From Taudactylus pleione (Eukaryota; Chordata; Amphibia; Anura; Myobatrachidae): a stretch of DNA of 64,000 nt. Position numbers and translations under genes: made by a program. Below the pieces are notes generated by a model. It saw nothing but the letters and a program-made list of their open reading frames with translations, made no database searches and was not told the DNA's origin. Numbering within the stretch: position 1 is the first letter of the stretch; every line of letters starts with the position of its first letter. Location: positions 620,001 through 684,000 of the forward strand of contig JAUIMM010000739.1 in assembly GCA_031769625.1 (NCBI GenBank), in the 5' to 3' direction. Shown piece after piece: positions 12,158 through 26,300 of the stretch.

Positions 12158-12304
12158 TTAGGGGGAGATGTATCCAGCCTTGGAGAGAGAGAGATAGTAC
12201 CAAGCAATCAGCTCCTCTCATTTCTCAAACACAGCCTGTAACATGACAGAAGCCGATTGTTTGGTACTTTCTCTCTCACCAAGGCTTGGTACATCGCCCC
12301 CTTA
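12158..12304. mobile_element. Foldback MITE, about 147 bp
   Basis: Terminal inverted repeats: TTAGGGGGAGATGTATCCAG at the left against TTGGTACATCGCCCCCTTAG at the right. Internally, CCTTGGAGAGAGAGAGATAG pairs with TTTCTCTCTCACCAAGG, and TACCAAGCAATC pairs with GATTGTTTGGTA. It has no coding capacity. Confidence 0.8.
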
Positions 12305-12389
12305 GTTTAAGATCCTGATATCTGGCAACTGACCTAAATACCAAGTCAGTCCACCTCCTTACAAAGCCTTCAATACAACCACTTCATAT

Positions 12390-12485
12390 ATCTCCTTTTC
12401 CCCCGTAGATTGTAAGCTCTCCAGGGCAGTGCTCTCCCTCCCCCCTCCCCCCATGTTTCATGAACGCTCTGTTTTCCCTCCGGGT
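12390..12485. repeat. Fragment of a common interspersed repeat
   Basis: TAGATTGTAAGCTCTCCAGG followed by GCAGTGCTCTCCCTCC is a phrase I recognise from abundant interspersed repeats of frogs and fishes (3' parts of SINE/LINE-type elements). Only this fragment is visible, and the family name is uncertain. Confidence 0.4.
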
Positions 12486-12843
12486 CAGCGCTGGCGATCA
12501 CTGTGCCATGTTACAAGCCACAAGAGTGGGCCCCTCATTATGTTGGTGTAATGATCGTGTGGCTTGCCCAGGACAGCCAGGTGGGTTATCATGTGTTGTC
12601 TGTAAGTCGCCTTATTCTGATGTGGACACTGGTATGGCAACCCCCGATCCCTGCAGACATGTCCTTCAGGCATAGTGGAAGCTCAGTCACGTCTATTCAG
12701 AGACGCCACCAAGGTGGGCCACTGCTGGGGACTGAAGGCGTTCGTATGGTCTGTGCAGATGAGCAGGTTTTAGTAACTCCTGCTCCCTATAGCGGCAATA
12801 ATTCCTCCTTTCACAGCCGCACACTATCTAAAAAGTAAAAGCT

Positions 12844-13128
12844 TTAAGGCGGGTATCCACTACAAGAGCTGAAAACGACAGCACGATTATGACATTGTAA
12901 TCGTTCAGTGGTGTGATGAGCCTGCACTGAGCGAGCAGTCATTCAGTGCAGGCTCATCGATCATCTGGAAACATGCTGAATCTGACAATATCATCAGGTT
13001 GACCAGCATGTTGGAAAGATGATAGATGTCTAAGCGACTAGCGGGCACGCGCATTGCTGGTCATTTTAGTCACTTTTGCAAACGATTGATCGTTAATGTC
13101 CAACTAAATAGTCTAGTGGATACCCCTA
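12844..13128. mobile_element. MITE of the TTAA-type family, copy 1
   Basis: It starts at TTAA with GGCGGGTATCCACTAC and ends with TAGTGGATACCCCTAAC, an inverted pair. The interior holds AACGATTGATCGTTAATG and GATTATGACATTGTAATCG, as in the copies at 58972-59294 and 62928-63222. The right TTAA has decayed to TAAC. Confidence 0.75.
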
Positions 13129-13414
13129 ACCGTTCTCTTAAAAGATCGGTTACCTCCTAGATACGGATTTATCTCTGCTAAATAATGGAATCGCACAATA
13201 AGCCTAGCCAGAAGCACGCGCGCGCACACACACACACGACAATTTTGTAAACCACACGTATGCACAATAACATGTAAACGCCAGGCGGTATCCTGTGACT
13301 AGAGACCAGTAGCGCGGAGGCTGTTGTGCTGATCCTACCTAAACATTAAACAGTAACAGCGCTGCCTCCACTTAACAGGAGACCGTACAACGTTACAGTT
13401 TGGCTTGTTGGATG
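13129..13414. other. Non-coding flank with a short CA run
   Basis: Contains a CGCG(CA)n run at about 13215-13240. Otherwise nothing is recognised. Confidence 0.4.
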
Positions 13415-13590
13415 GGCGGCTCCGAGCCTCCAGCCACATCTGTGCCAGGAAGCCAGCGGCTCCGAGCCTCCAGCCACATCTGTGCCAGGAAGCCAGCGGC
13501 TCCGAGCCTCCAGCCACATCTGTGCCAGGAAGCCAGCGGCTCCGAGCCTCCAGCCACACCTGTGCTAGGAAGCCAGCGGCTCCGAGCCTC
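13415..13590. repeat. 40-bp minisatellite, four copies plus a partial
   Basis: Unit with GGCTCCGAGCCTCCAGCCAC and CTGTGCCAGGAAGCCAG. Copies are nearly identical; the fourth has CACCTGTGCTAGG. It lies about 0.5 kb beyond the SLC25A33 stop codon, so it could fall inside the 3' untranslated region if that is long. Confidence 0.93.
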
Positions 13591-14107
13591 CTGATTTTCC
13601 TCTTTGGTTCTACTAATTCGCTATGAGAATGTAAATACCTTCTATCAGTCTATTGGCGCAGGGCGGCCCGTACTGCATAATTTATATTATTATTATTATA
13701 TAATTATTATTATAGCAAAGGCTCCTTCTAACCCCGCTCGCTGGAGCCCTGATGGCTGCCGGCCTCAATAAATGAAGGTAAAGAAATGAACAGGAGTCTA
13801 GAAATGAATCGGTTCCTTCACGCTGCTTCTTTATAGATATAAATTAGATGCGACTTGTGAAAAAAAGCGGTGCCATCCGAGGACCGTGTATATTAAATAG
13901 TGTAATCCAGTACCGAGCAGCATCCGTGACCACTGCAAGTTTAAAAATAACAAAATATACAAATTAACTACTAACGTTAATGAGAATTAAAACCTCCCAG
14001 AGAGAAACAAAACAATCCAAAAGGCGATGTCCTGTGAGAAGGATGAGAATGGCGACCAATGTCCGGCCGCCTTACAGTGTGCGAGTACCCGTCTGGCCAG
14101 TGTCCGG
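13591..14107 (-). other. SLC25A33: Probable 3' untranslated region of SLC25A33 (extent unknown)
   Basis: This is the sequence directly downstream of the stop codon on the minus strand. I see no AATAAA or ATTAAA on that strand here. TATAAA variants occur opposite 13681-13686 and 13832-13837, next to AT-rich sequence. The cleavage site cannot be set from sequence alone. Confidence 0.35.
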
Positions 14108-14310
14108 CTACTTGGGCTTATCTCGGAGCAGATAGACTAAGAGTTCATATGTGGACAGCACGATGGCAGTGTTGGGAATCTGCCGGAAGAGCTGGGCTAA
14201 AAGTCCTCTGTAAAAGGCAGTGTAGCCTTCTTCCCGCGCCACCAAGCGCGCCGTCTGGCAGAAGGTCTTGTACTTGCTCCCTTCTTCTCGCAGTCTGGTG
14301 CGGATGACCT
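14108..14310 (-). CDS. SLC25A33: SLC25A33 coding exon 7 (last)
   Basis: Encodes residues 254-319, plus two bases of the codon for Glu253, and ends in TAG. It completes the third carrier repeat: [10 protein letters not shown] after the PH of exon 6, then [10 protein letters not shown] and [20 protein letters not shown]. The acceptor is CTCCTCTACAG then AGGTC. The conserved [15 protein letters not shown] helix is diagnostic of the SLC25A33/36 pair. The C-terminal tail is RDKPK. Confidence 0.96.
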
Positions 14311-17300
14311 CTGTAGAGGAGAGAAGAGGAATCGGGTTATGGTGAAGCCAGATCATACTAATCACAGCTGGTCTTTACCAGATCCACAGTCCCTGTGCCA
14401 GTGGAGCTTACAATCTAAATATTACAGGCTCCAACCTACCAACATGGTATATACACATCCTCAATATCCTTAGGCTTTAAATATCTCCTATATGGTCTCC
14501 TGGTCACTGCGGTTTATTTACAGCTGGACTCGAGTATCAACGTCACATGAAGTTCTGCGTCCGCGCCAGGGAAATGCTATGTCATAGCACAGGACAATGT
14601 AATAACGCGCACAGTGACTGCGCTACACAGATAATTCACACAGCCCAGACGCGGTTACAGCAGACATGTTGTCTCCTTACGGTGTAAATGGCTGCATAAA
14701 GTGGATTTAACGCCGGGTCCACATACATAAAAAGGAAATTTACTAACCATTAACCGGAAGAAGTGCGAATGCCTATTATCCCAACATTGTGTAGCGTTTA
14801 TTAATTACATATCATTTTTATAGTACAATCCTCACCAACCGATAACACTGTACAACAAATACTTTTAATTTGTTTCCTTTCTAAAAATAGTCATCCATTA
14901 CTAATAGTCATCCATTGCTAATAGTCATCCATTGCTAATAGTCATCCATTGCTAATAGTCATCCATCGCTAATAGTCATCCATCGCTAATAGTCATCCAT
15001 CGCTAATAGTCATCCATCGCTAATAGTCATCCATCGCTAATAGTCATCCATCGCTAATAGTCATCCATCGCTAATAGTCATCCATCGCTAATAGTCATCC
15101 ATCGCTAATAGTCATCCATCGCTAATAGTCATACATTACTAATAGTCATACATCACTAATAGTCATACATCACTAATAGTCATACATCACTAATAGTCAT
15201 ACATCACTAATAGTCATACATCACTAATAGTCATACATCACTAATAGTCATACATCACTAATAGTCATACATTACTAATAATCATACATCACTAATAGTC
15301 ATACATCACTAATAGTCATACATCACTAATAGTCATACATCACTAATAGTCATACATCACTAATAGTCATACATCACTAATAGTCATACATTACTAATAG
15401 TCATACATTACTAATAGTCATACATTACTAATAGTCATACATTACTAATAGTCATACATCACTAATAGTCATACATTACTAATAGTCATACATCACTAAT
15501 AGTCATACATCGCTAATAGTCATACATTGCTAATAGTCATACATTACTAATAGTCATACATCACTAATAGTCATACATTACTAATAGTCATACATCACTA
15601 ATAGTCATACATCGCTAATAGTCATACATTACTAATAGTCATACATTACTAATAATCATACATTACTAATAGTCATACATCACTAATAGTCATACATTAC
15701 TAATAATCATACATCACTAATAGTCATACATCACTAATAGTCATACATCACTAATAGTCATACATTACTAATAGTCATACATCACTAATAGTCATACATT
15801 ACTAATAATCATACATTACTAATAATCATACATTACTAATAGTCATACATCACTAATAGTCATACATCACTAATAGTCATACATTACTAATAGTCATACA
15901 TTACTAATAATCATACATTACTAATAGTCATCCATTGCTAATTTGAGGTAAAGAAAAACTAAAATGATTTCAGAATGTCTTTACCAGCTCTATTTTTTGA
16001 GCTACACTACTTGCTCTATACTGTATGTACATTAGTAATATAGTCATAGTGAAAAGCTAGTTTAAAATAATCTGATATTTATTTTCTATCAGGGAAAATA
16101 ACAGTTTTTTTAATTCAATCACAAATAAGAACACAAAACGAAAAAAAAAAACAACAGCATAGGAAACACACACACGTACAGCATAGGAAACACACACACA
16201 CAGCATAGGAAACACACACACACACACACACAGCATAGGAAACACACACACACACAGCATAGGAAACACACACAGCATAGGAAACACACGTACAGCATAG
16301 GAAACACACACGTACAGCATAGGAAACACACACGTACAGCATAGGAAACACACACGTACAGCATAGGAAACACACACGTACAGCATAGGAAACACACACA
16401 CACACAGCATAGGAAACACACACGTACAGCATAGGAAACACACACACAGCATAGGAAACACACACACACACAGCATAGGAAACACACACACACAGCATAG
16501 GAAACACACACACACACACACACACACAGCATAGGAAACACACACACACACACACACACACAGCATAGGAAACACACACACAGCATAGGAAACACACACG
16601 TACAGCATAGGAAACACACACGTACAGCATAGGAAACACACACAGCATAGGAAACACACACACACACACACACAGCATAGGAAACACACACATACAGCAT
16701 AGGAAACACACATACAGCATAGGAAACACACATACAGCATAGGAAACACACATACAGCATAGGAAACACACATACAGCATAGGAAACACACACATACAGC
16801 ATAGGAAACACACACATACAGCATAGGAAACACACACATACAGCATAGGAAACACACACATACAGCATAGGAAACACACATACAGCATAGGAAACACACA
16901 CATACAGCATAGGAAACACACACATACAGCATAGGAAACACACACACACACAGCACAGGAAACACACACACACACAGCACAGGAAACACACACACACACA
17001 GCATAGGAAACACACACACACACACAGCATAGGAAACACACACACACAGCACAGGAAACACACACACACACAGCATAGGAAACACACACACACACAGCAT
17101 AGGAAACACACACACACACAGCATAGGAAACACACACACACACAGCATAGGAAACACACACACACACAGCATAGGAAACACACACACACACACAGCATAG
17201 GAAACACACACACACACAGCATAGGAAACACACACACACACAGCATAGGAAACACACACACAGCACAGCATAGGAAACACACACACAGCACAGGAAACAC

Positions 17301-20300
17301 ACACACAGCACAGGAAACACACACACAGCACAGGAAACACACACACAGCACAGGAAACACACACACAGCACAGGAAACACAGCATAGGAAACACGTACAG
17401 CATAGGAAAACACACACGTACAGCATAGGAAACACACACGTACAGCATAGGAAACACACACGTACAGCATAGGAAACACACACACAGCATAGGAAACACA
17501 CACACACACACACACACAGCATCGGAAACACGTACAGCATAGGAAAACACACACACACACACACAGCATAGGAAACACACATACAGCATAGGAAACACAC
17601 ATACAGCATAGGAAACACACATACAGCATAGGAAACACACCTACAGCATAGGAAACACACCTACAGCATAGGAAACACACCTACAGCATAGGAAACACAC
17701 CTACAGCATAGGAAACACACCTACAGCATAGGAAACACACATACAGCATAGGAAACACACATACAGCATAGGAAACACACCTACAGCATAGGAAACACAC
17801 CTACAGCATAGGAAACACACCTACAGCATAGGAAACACACCTACAGCATAGGAAACACACCTACAGCATAGGAAACACACCTACAGCATAGGAAACACAC
17901 CTACAGCATAGGAAACACACATACAGCATAGGAAACACACATACAGCATAGGAAACACACATACAGCATAGGAAACACACATACAGCATAGGAAACACAC
18001 ATACAGCATAGGAAAGTATTATGTAATATAGTGGCCTATACATGGGGGTGCTTTCTCTTTGCTTGTCGCTTGTACTCCTCTTCTGGGGCGTCTCTTGTCA
18101 CTGTCACCTACCCTGATATCTTTGTTCCATTGCTGAGATGTCTTGGTGGAATCGCTCCCTATGCTGTCACTCAGTGCACCACAGTTACCTTGTGTGGGTA
18201 ATCCCGTGAATCGCGTATATTTGAATAGGGGAGGGGACAAATAACTGATTCATTTAATTGGGTCATTAGGCCCCGCCCCCTCTGCGCGGAACGCAGATTG
18301 CTGGTAAGATTCTCTCCATTCTGCCCACGTCACTAGGAATACCCCGACATCGTCATACATGGGCTATATCTCAGAACTCAGAGCTAACAGAGTTTTACAT
18401 GTCATATTCATTCTTTGCATCTGACATCAATTAGACGTAACTATTGTCACATCGGACACATTGTCATTGTTGTGCAGTGTTATTAGCAGAGATATCATAT
18501 ATAATGGGACATCACCAAATCACCAGTGACAAATACCAGCTCTCTGAACTATTGTCTAACGACAGAGCTTCAGTGATGAACCACGTAAGAGGGTGTGAAA
18601 TCGCTGCGGCAAACCTACCGTGTGGGTACGCAATGCAGGAGGCGCAGCCCTTGGAGAACGCTGCCGCAAACATTAATCCTATGAAGTTTGCCGAACTCTT
18701 CTCTCCAGTATTCGCATTCGCTGCCGAAAGGTGCAGCTCCTCTAAGTGCTTCTTCAACTCCTCGTATATGACAAAGCAGATGATGGTCTCTGATATACCA
18801 GCGTAGGAGGCCGTTAGACCCCTGTAGAAGCCCCGCATCCCCTCTGTCTGATACACGTTGCGGGCACACTGTAGGGCATTCATCTGCTTGGAACCTCTCA
18901 CCCTGACGACACAAGAGGATTACAGACAAATGTGAATATGCGCCAATAGTGCACATGGGAGTTACAGAACATTTACTAAAGTGATGCGGGCAGAGGGAAG
19001 TCACTACAGATACCAGGAAGGTCATTTACAGAAGCCACAGACGGTGCTATGTGGACACAAGAGACCAAATTACAGAGAATGAGGCTTGTTGTGCCCCCAC
19101 TGTGCCCCCTAGGAGAGCCGCTCTCAGCACAAGAGGATGCAGAGCCTAACGGAACCGCTAATTACAATGCAGAGAAAGCCCCTGCAATACAGACGTGACG
19201 GGCTAGATCGCTACAGGGGTTTCCATAAGTGCAAGCTCTGTGTATAGGTTACAGCAATTCTGATCTTTCCCTGTCCCCAAAATACACGACAAGGACCTCA
19301 CCTCCTCTGAAGCTGCATCCGGGTCTTCACCATCCAGATGGGATTCATCATTGTATTGGTCACAAATGCTGGGAGAGAACAGAGGACCTGGTCAGTTACA
19401 TTACTCTGCATGACAAATATATATACATAATACATACCATATATATATATATACTGATGGGATATTCATGTATCCTGAGGTTATTTTCCTGTATAATGGT
19501 TCAGCGTTACGTGGATAGATCTGTCTCACTACAGCAGGGTATGTATAATGAAGGGGGGCAGTGGAGGGTGGGTATGGGGGTGAAGACATGGGCCCTAATT
19601 CCACGTTGGAAAGGCAACCTGTAATATGCCTCCTGTTAGAGAGCTGCAGGTTAGCAGAACATGCTGGGACTTGTAGCTCTCAAGCTCCTGTGGGTTGATA
19701 AGTTCCAGCCACAAACACTAAGGCACTACGGACACAGGGTCTACAAGTTCCCCGAACCCAACAGCGAAGAGGTTAGACCGGTACCAGGTCCTGCAAACCC
19801 TTCATTCTAGGCAACACACACAGAGAACATAAATGCCACTTATTATATATCTGCCAGTGCATTGCAGACCCCCCAATGACAGGACTAGCAATGGCTTAGC
19901 CCAGCACTAGGGGGCACTATGCTGCCACTCATTGTGAGGTTCCAGCCTCTGCTGCCTGATCAGCTCTTTGTGTTTACAGAGGAGCTTTCAGCCGACCTCT
20001 GCAATTTCTAAAATAGATCAATGTACTGCAGAGCAGGACTATTCTCACTAACACACCCCTGCAATGCCGTCAGCATACAGAGCAGGACTATTCTCACTAA
20101 CACACCCCTGCAATGCCGTCAGCATACAGAGCCCTCTGCAGAGCAGGACTATTCTCACTAACACACCCCTGCAATGCCGGCAGTATACAGAACCCTCTGC
20201 AGAGCAGGACTATTCTCACTGACACACCCCTGCAATGCCGGCAGCATACAGAGCCCTCTGCAGAGCAGGACTATTCTCACTAACACACCCCTGCAATGCC

Positions 20301-23300
20301 GGCAGCATACAGAGCCCTCTGCAGAGCAGGACTATTCTCACTAACACACCCCTGCAATGCCGGCAGCATACAGAGCCCTCTGCAGAGCAGGACTATTCTC
20401 ACTAACACACCCCTGCAATGCCGGCAGCATACAGAGCCCTCTGCAGATGGTAATAAAGGGCGATAACCTGACGCCAGCCTCTGCTTCTCCATCAACAGAA
20501 ACTACTATGATAGTAATGTGAAGGGCTCGGATCCGCCATTACTGTGCTGCTGTAACTGCGCCTGTCTGTGCCAGTGATAACAATATTAAACCTGTATTTC
20601 CCCTTATAAGAAGCAGACATCTTGCTCCGGTGATTACAATCTCTCCCAGCAGCACATCGCATTAGGCACAGAGTTTCCACTGGAGCCTGCACAATGGGAT
20701 TTCTATCTCCGATCAGATATTTATAGACTATTCCGCGCTCTTCCCTGCCCTTGAAAAAGGTGGATGAAAAAAAATATATCTGTATCCTGCTGCTCTATAC
20801 AGACCGAATTGTTCTGTATATCGCCCACCACAGGGGAGACGTTCTGCCATGGCACAGAAACGGGGGACTGGGAGGAAGAAACCAGTTTGTCATTTATTTT
20901 ACCCTTGTATCAACACAATCATTTGTTTAACACACCTCCCCTCCAGCCTCTAACACTGCACACCTCCCCTCCAGCCTCTAACACTGCACACCTCCCCTCC
21001 AGCCTCTAACCACAACACACCTCCCCTCCAGCCTCTAACACTGCACACCTCCCCTCCAGCCTCTAACACTGCACACCTCCCCTCCAGCCTCTAACCACAA
21101 CACACCTCCCCTCCAGCCTCTAACACTGCACACCTCCCCTCCAGCCTCTAACACTGCACACCTCCCCTCCAGCCTCTAACACTGCACACCTCCCCTCCAG
21201 CCTCTAACACTGCACCCCTCCCCTCCAGCCTCTAACACTGCACCCCTCCCCTCCAGCCTCTAACACTGCACCCCTCCCCTCCAGCCTCTAACACTGCACC
21301 CCTCCCCTCCAGCCTCTAACCACAGCACACCTCCCCTCCAGCCTCTAACACTGCACCCCTCCCCTCCAGCCTCTAACACTGCACCCCTCCTCTCCAGCCT
21401 CTAACACTGCACCCCTCCTCTCCAGCCTCTAACACTGCACACCTCCCCTCCAGCCTCTAACACTGCACACCTCCCCTCCAGCCTCTAACACTGCACACCT
21501 CCCCTCCAGCCTCTAACCACAACACACCTCCCCTCCAGCCTCTAACGCAACACACCTCACCTCCAGCCTCTAACGCAACACACCTCCCTTCCAGCCCGGC
21601 AGTAAGGTACATAATAACCGTACACGTGTACATGTCTTCCTCTCTGTGACCCACAATGGCAAACACCAGCAAATACACTAAATGTGGGGGGGAAGCAGCA
21701 CTTTGTATTATTTATCATGAGGAGACTTTGCAAACATGACAGAATGTGAGACTGAAGGTCTAATGTTAGATGTCGGCATTACCGCTGCAATGGTTTCATC
21801 CTGGCAGACTGATGGCCGGAGGGTAGCTAAGGTGGCACCTGATTAGGTGACCACAGCACCCGACTCATGCAGCTCTGTCCTAGTTCTCTCTCATGTCTAC
21901 GTGCAGGAGCCATAACTGGCATTGCCACTTATTTATATAGAGCGCACACATGCCCCAGTGGAGCTTACACTCTATATTACTTATCACTTGGTCACACGGA
22001 CACACACACACACACATACGTTTCCTTCTGCAAACTAGTACGTGTTTGGTGTGCTGAAGGAAACCTAGGCTATCACGGGTAGAACATACAACTCCACAGA
22101 TAGGGCCTTGGAGGGAGTGAAACTGAAGACCCCAGTTCTGTCAGGCAGTAATGCTAACCATTACTCCTACCGTGCTGTGGTTAGGGGACATAGCAGATGC
22201 TGACCCACAGGTTTTAGGCTTCTGATCTAGGTGGTCCTGAGCTTAAATTGATGCACCCCCAGAGGACGTATCGTACGTTAATCATGTCTGTGTTAGATTT
22301 GTCTCAGCGGTGGGATGAAGAAGTTATCTCATGGATCTCGGCTTTCCCGTTACCTGCACACCCCGCAGAGCACATATGCACCAGGTTACTGTTGGGAACG
22401 AAAACCCCATTGAACTGCTCCTTGGCTTTTGAGTATGATGCAAAGTAGACAGCCCTGCGGAAACGGAGAGAGAAAGGATCGTGAAACACACTATGTACAA
22501 ACACCAGCGGCAGAGGCCAGCCAGGAATTACACCAACATGGAGGAACACACGCCAATCCCAGCCAACGGCCGTCACAGACCCTTATGGGGAACGTGCAAG
22601 GAGTCCATATCCTCAGCCCTTATTATACTACAATACAGGTCAATGTCACCCCGCATGAGGGTTTATTTATTATCATGGTGCCATCTTCTGGCAGCCAATA
22701 ATATTCTTACTCTAGCCACATTTGTCACTGAGAACCAATCATATGCTTGCTTTTATTTTTAATCAGTGACAGCACCATGTTAATGAACAAGCTCCATAGT
22801 TACAAATGATTAATATCAGAACCATCTGCCGTATTGTTCCCATGAAGCAGTTTCAGTATCTGACAGTAAGTCTCCGTACATTCGCCAGTCGCCCTGCGTG
22901 GCAGGAATAACGCTATGAGAATATCAGGCAGTGTCAGAGTCCACAGGAAGATACAGAATAGAAATATTGTCAGGAGGCGAATGTACAATTATCAGTATCA
23001 GATAAACCAGTTACAAGGTCAGAGCCATATAGAAGGGTAATAACCAAATATACTGTAGGTCAAACTAATAAATAGAAAGACATAACAACAACCGTAACCC
23101 GCGCGGATTTTGTCGCTCAGAGCTGGCGTTGAGCAGCGGAATGGGCCTGCGAGGGGCTTCAGAGGGACCACCCGAAGTCACAGGAGAGGGAGGGTATTTA
23201 TGTGGCGGGATTTATAGTCCCTACACCAATGGTTCCCAAACTTTAATGAACCAGGAGTATCAGAATATTGTTTCCCAGCACCCCCAGGCCAGACGCGTCT

Positions 23301-26300
23301 TACTGAGAAATGCAAAAATATAAAATAATATGGAGGACAGGGACGCGCTTCTGCTTCATGAATGGAACCTGCCAGTGCTGGATCTTCCCATCATATTGAC
23401 CATAAATAATTTGATTTGATCCAAGACCACCAGCCGCCCCACAGCACCCAGTTTGGGAACCATTGGCCTAAGTCAGCCTAGCAGGGGCACGTCGGATTAA
23501 ATGTATGATTTCCATGTTAGATTGTACCCAGCGGATAGCGCCGTTTTGTAGGATTCAGGAGGACACAGAACATAATATCTATAGAACCGGTGACAAAGTT
23601 TTGCAGCCTGAACTAATATATGAGAACGCAGCCTTTCAGCTCCCAAAAGACTGAGGCAACGTGGGCCTTATGCCTCTTTGAGGTCCCTAGCTCCTAGTGA
23701 ACTGTTAGGTTGCATTCTCATGGGCAGCGGGTTCAGTACAAACAATGGCTTCCACCAGCGCGCCTGCGGAACCGGCTTCCACCAGCGCGCCTGCGGAACC
23801 GGCTTCCACCAGCGCGCCTGCGGAACCGGCTTCCACCAGCGCGCCTGCGGAACCAGCTTCCACCAGCGCGCCTGCGGAACCAGCTTCCACCAGCGCGCCT
23901 GCGGAACCGGCTTCCACCAGCGCGCCTGCGGAACCGGCACCCTGGTGTGAAAACTGAGATGAGCAATAATCTTGAGGAACCGGTTCCTGCGCCTCTGTTC
24001 AGGGCGGCAATAATTGGGCAAATCTCATCATGTACACGTTCTAGTTACCTGGAAGGAGCAACACCAACTAGGTTGGGACCCAGCCCTCGGAAAAGAGATT
24101 TTGGTCCTTCTTTTTCAAGGATGGATCTGGAAAAGGAGAAATAAAAAAAAATATATGAAGGATTAATAAGGTGGGAGTCAACACAGTAAATTAGGACACA
24201 CGAGTTACCGACGATCTGATGCAATGTTTCGGGCGTCTGTGTGTTCTGTCTGTCATAGATCCCCTGTATGTGTGATTCCTAAACGCCATCACAGGTTATA
24301 TGCACCATGTGGGCACCACAGGTCCCGAATGTTTGGCACAGGTGTCCATAATCCTATTCTGCCTAATCCTAGTCTAACGCCTCACCTGCGGCAGATGGGA
24401 TATAGCAGCAGCTTCTCTCAGGTTGTATAAATAACAGGGGCGTGTACACTACAGAAAGGGGATTGTCATGTTACAAAACGTATTTTGGTTCAGCAGACTA
24501 TGGACCTCATTCAGAGCCGCTCGCTATTTGCGGTCGTTCGTTCAAAAAAAAAAAAAAGGGGTGGCTATTCAAATGAACCGTTCGCTCTTTGCGGTCTGTT
24601 CACGCCTCTATGTCTGAACGAGCGAGCAAAACTTGCGGACGAAATTTTGAAAAATACGCCCCCTTGCCGCTCGCACCATACGTCATGTCCGCTATTTATT
24701 TGATTAATCGAGTACATCGAACAGCGTATGAACTGCTCGCTATTCTTGTGGTTGGTTTTTCCTACCACTATATTGCGAGCAGTTCTAACTATAAAACAAC
24801 CAGGTGACGTGGTCGATGACGCTGCTGTATTAATTATGCACACCCTTAAAACGCCCGTTTTGACCTTTAAGCACGCCTGCGTTCTGAATCCCACTCCCCG
24901 TTTTCACGCACCTTCCCCTGTTACCACCCACATACGCCTTATCCTGTCACTCAAAATAGCAGGCATTCGCTATTTAGCGAACTAACGATTTTCGGCCGCA
25001 CTGACTGGTTCGCGCATGCGTATTACAAACCGTATGCATGCGCAGCTGTGCGAACATCGCTCGGAACGAACGAGCGGCCGCTTACGAGCGGCTGAATCAG
25101 GCCCTATGTTCTCGCATGTAACTAAGGAGCACCAGGAAAAAGTAACAAATGCTTCCTCCTAGATATAAAACAAACAAGAACATCTTTTGTTCTATCAACA
25201 TAAATAAAATTCATGTTCGTATCGTACTTTATACCCTTTATTGGCCTGCGCCCTCTACAGCCAATCACACGTTTGCATTCACTTCCTACCTCGCTCTAGA
25301 GAAACGATGGTTACAATTTAATTGGTGGCTATAGGTTATAGTACATATCTGCTTTGTAATAAATAGGTTAGGTCAATGACCTACAGGTGAGGGTGAAAGG
25401 AATAATTAGACGCCAAAGGCGATGACTGGAAGAAGGGCACACGAGTGTGCGACACGACTTGGCCACAGAGCTTGCACTCTTAAACCGGCAGAACTGCCCC
25501 CTTTTCTACTTACTTTGCATTGATACAGTTAAATGATAAAACACTTCATTCCCTTCCCATCTGTAACAAGACGTCTGCATTATCCAGCATAGAACAAGCA
25601 GGACGAAGCTTATCTTCGTGATTCAGCAAAAACGTTTTATGGCGGACGGCGGCATGGAGACAGGAACGGAGCTTGTATGGGTGTCAGGGTGCACTGAGGA
25701 AGGGGCTCAGATAATACATGTGCCCCTCTAGCTTTTATAATAGCTATAAATAGGATCAGAGCAATGCAGGCTCCAGTGATTAGTGTCCGACCATCAAGGA
25801 ACAACAAGACCCAGCATGTCTGAATGCAATTTTATGGCTATAAATTAAAATTGGCCGCAAAATGTTGCGAAGTCAGAATCATTCATCTCCAGCTTTAGCT
25901 ATAAAGCTGCACCATCGGCTCACGGAGGGGGCAGAGCATTATAGCCTGGTACCCCTCCCCATAGCGCAGGCGCTGTCCCGTGCAGCCATTTTCCCACGGG
26001 CGCCAGTGTCGTCTCAGCCATATGAGCAGCCCCAATCATGGACGTTGTATTCTCGTTGGTCCCCCGGCCCCCCTATTCTGCAGACCATTCTAAAGCTGAC
26101 GCAAAACATCTTTCTCTGTCGCTGGTGATGCAGCCAGGGGCAGAACTATGGTAGACAATGGAGGCGCCTGCCGCCGGGCGCCAGCACTGATGGGGCACCT
26201 CCTCCATTGCCCATAAATATATTCACCCCACTTAAGGCTATTTTATATTAGTGTTTTTGTGCATATGTAATGGATGGATGGATGGATGGATGGATGGATA

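Noticed and set aside
14059..14307. Plus-strand open frame over the last SLC25A33 exon
   Set aside because: It is antisense to a well-supported coding exon and has no features of its own.
16057..17680. Cys/Val/Tyr-rich minus-strand frames of more than 500 codons, superficially like a cysteine-rich protein
   Set aside because: Three phases of one 20-bp CA-rich repeat are open at once. The region lies within SLC25A33 intron 6.
22125..22195. tRNA-like stretch
   Set aside because: No cloverleaf or A/B box pair can be drawn. The phrases match the tail of an abundant interspersed repeat.
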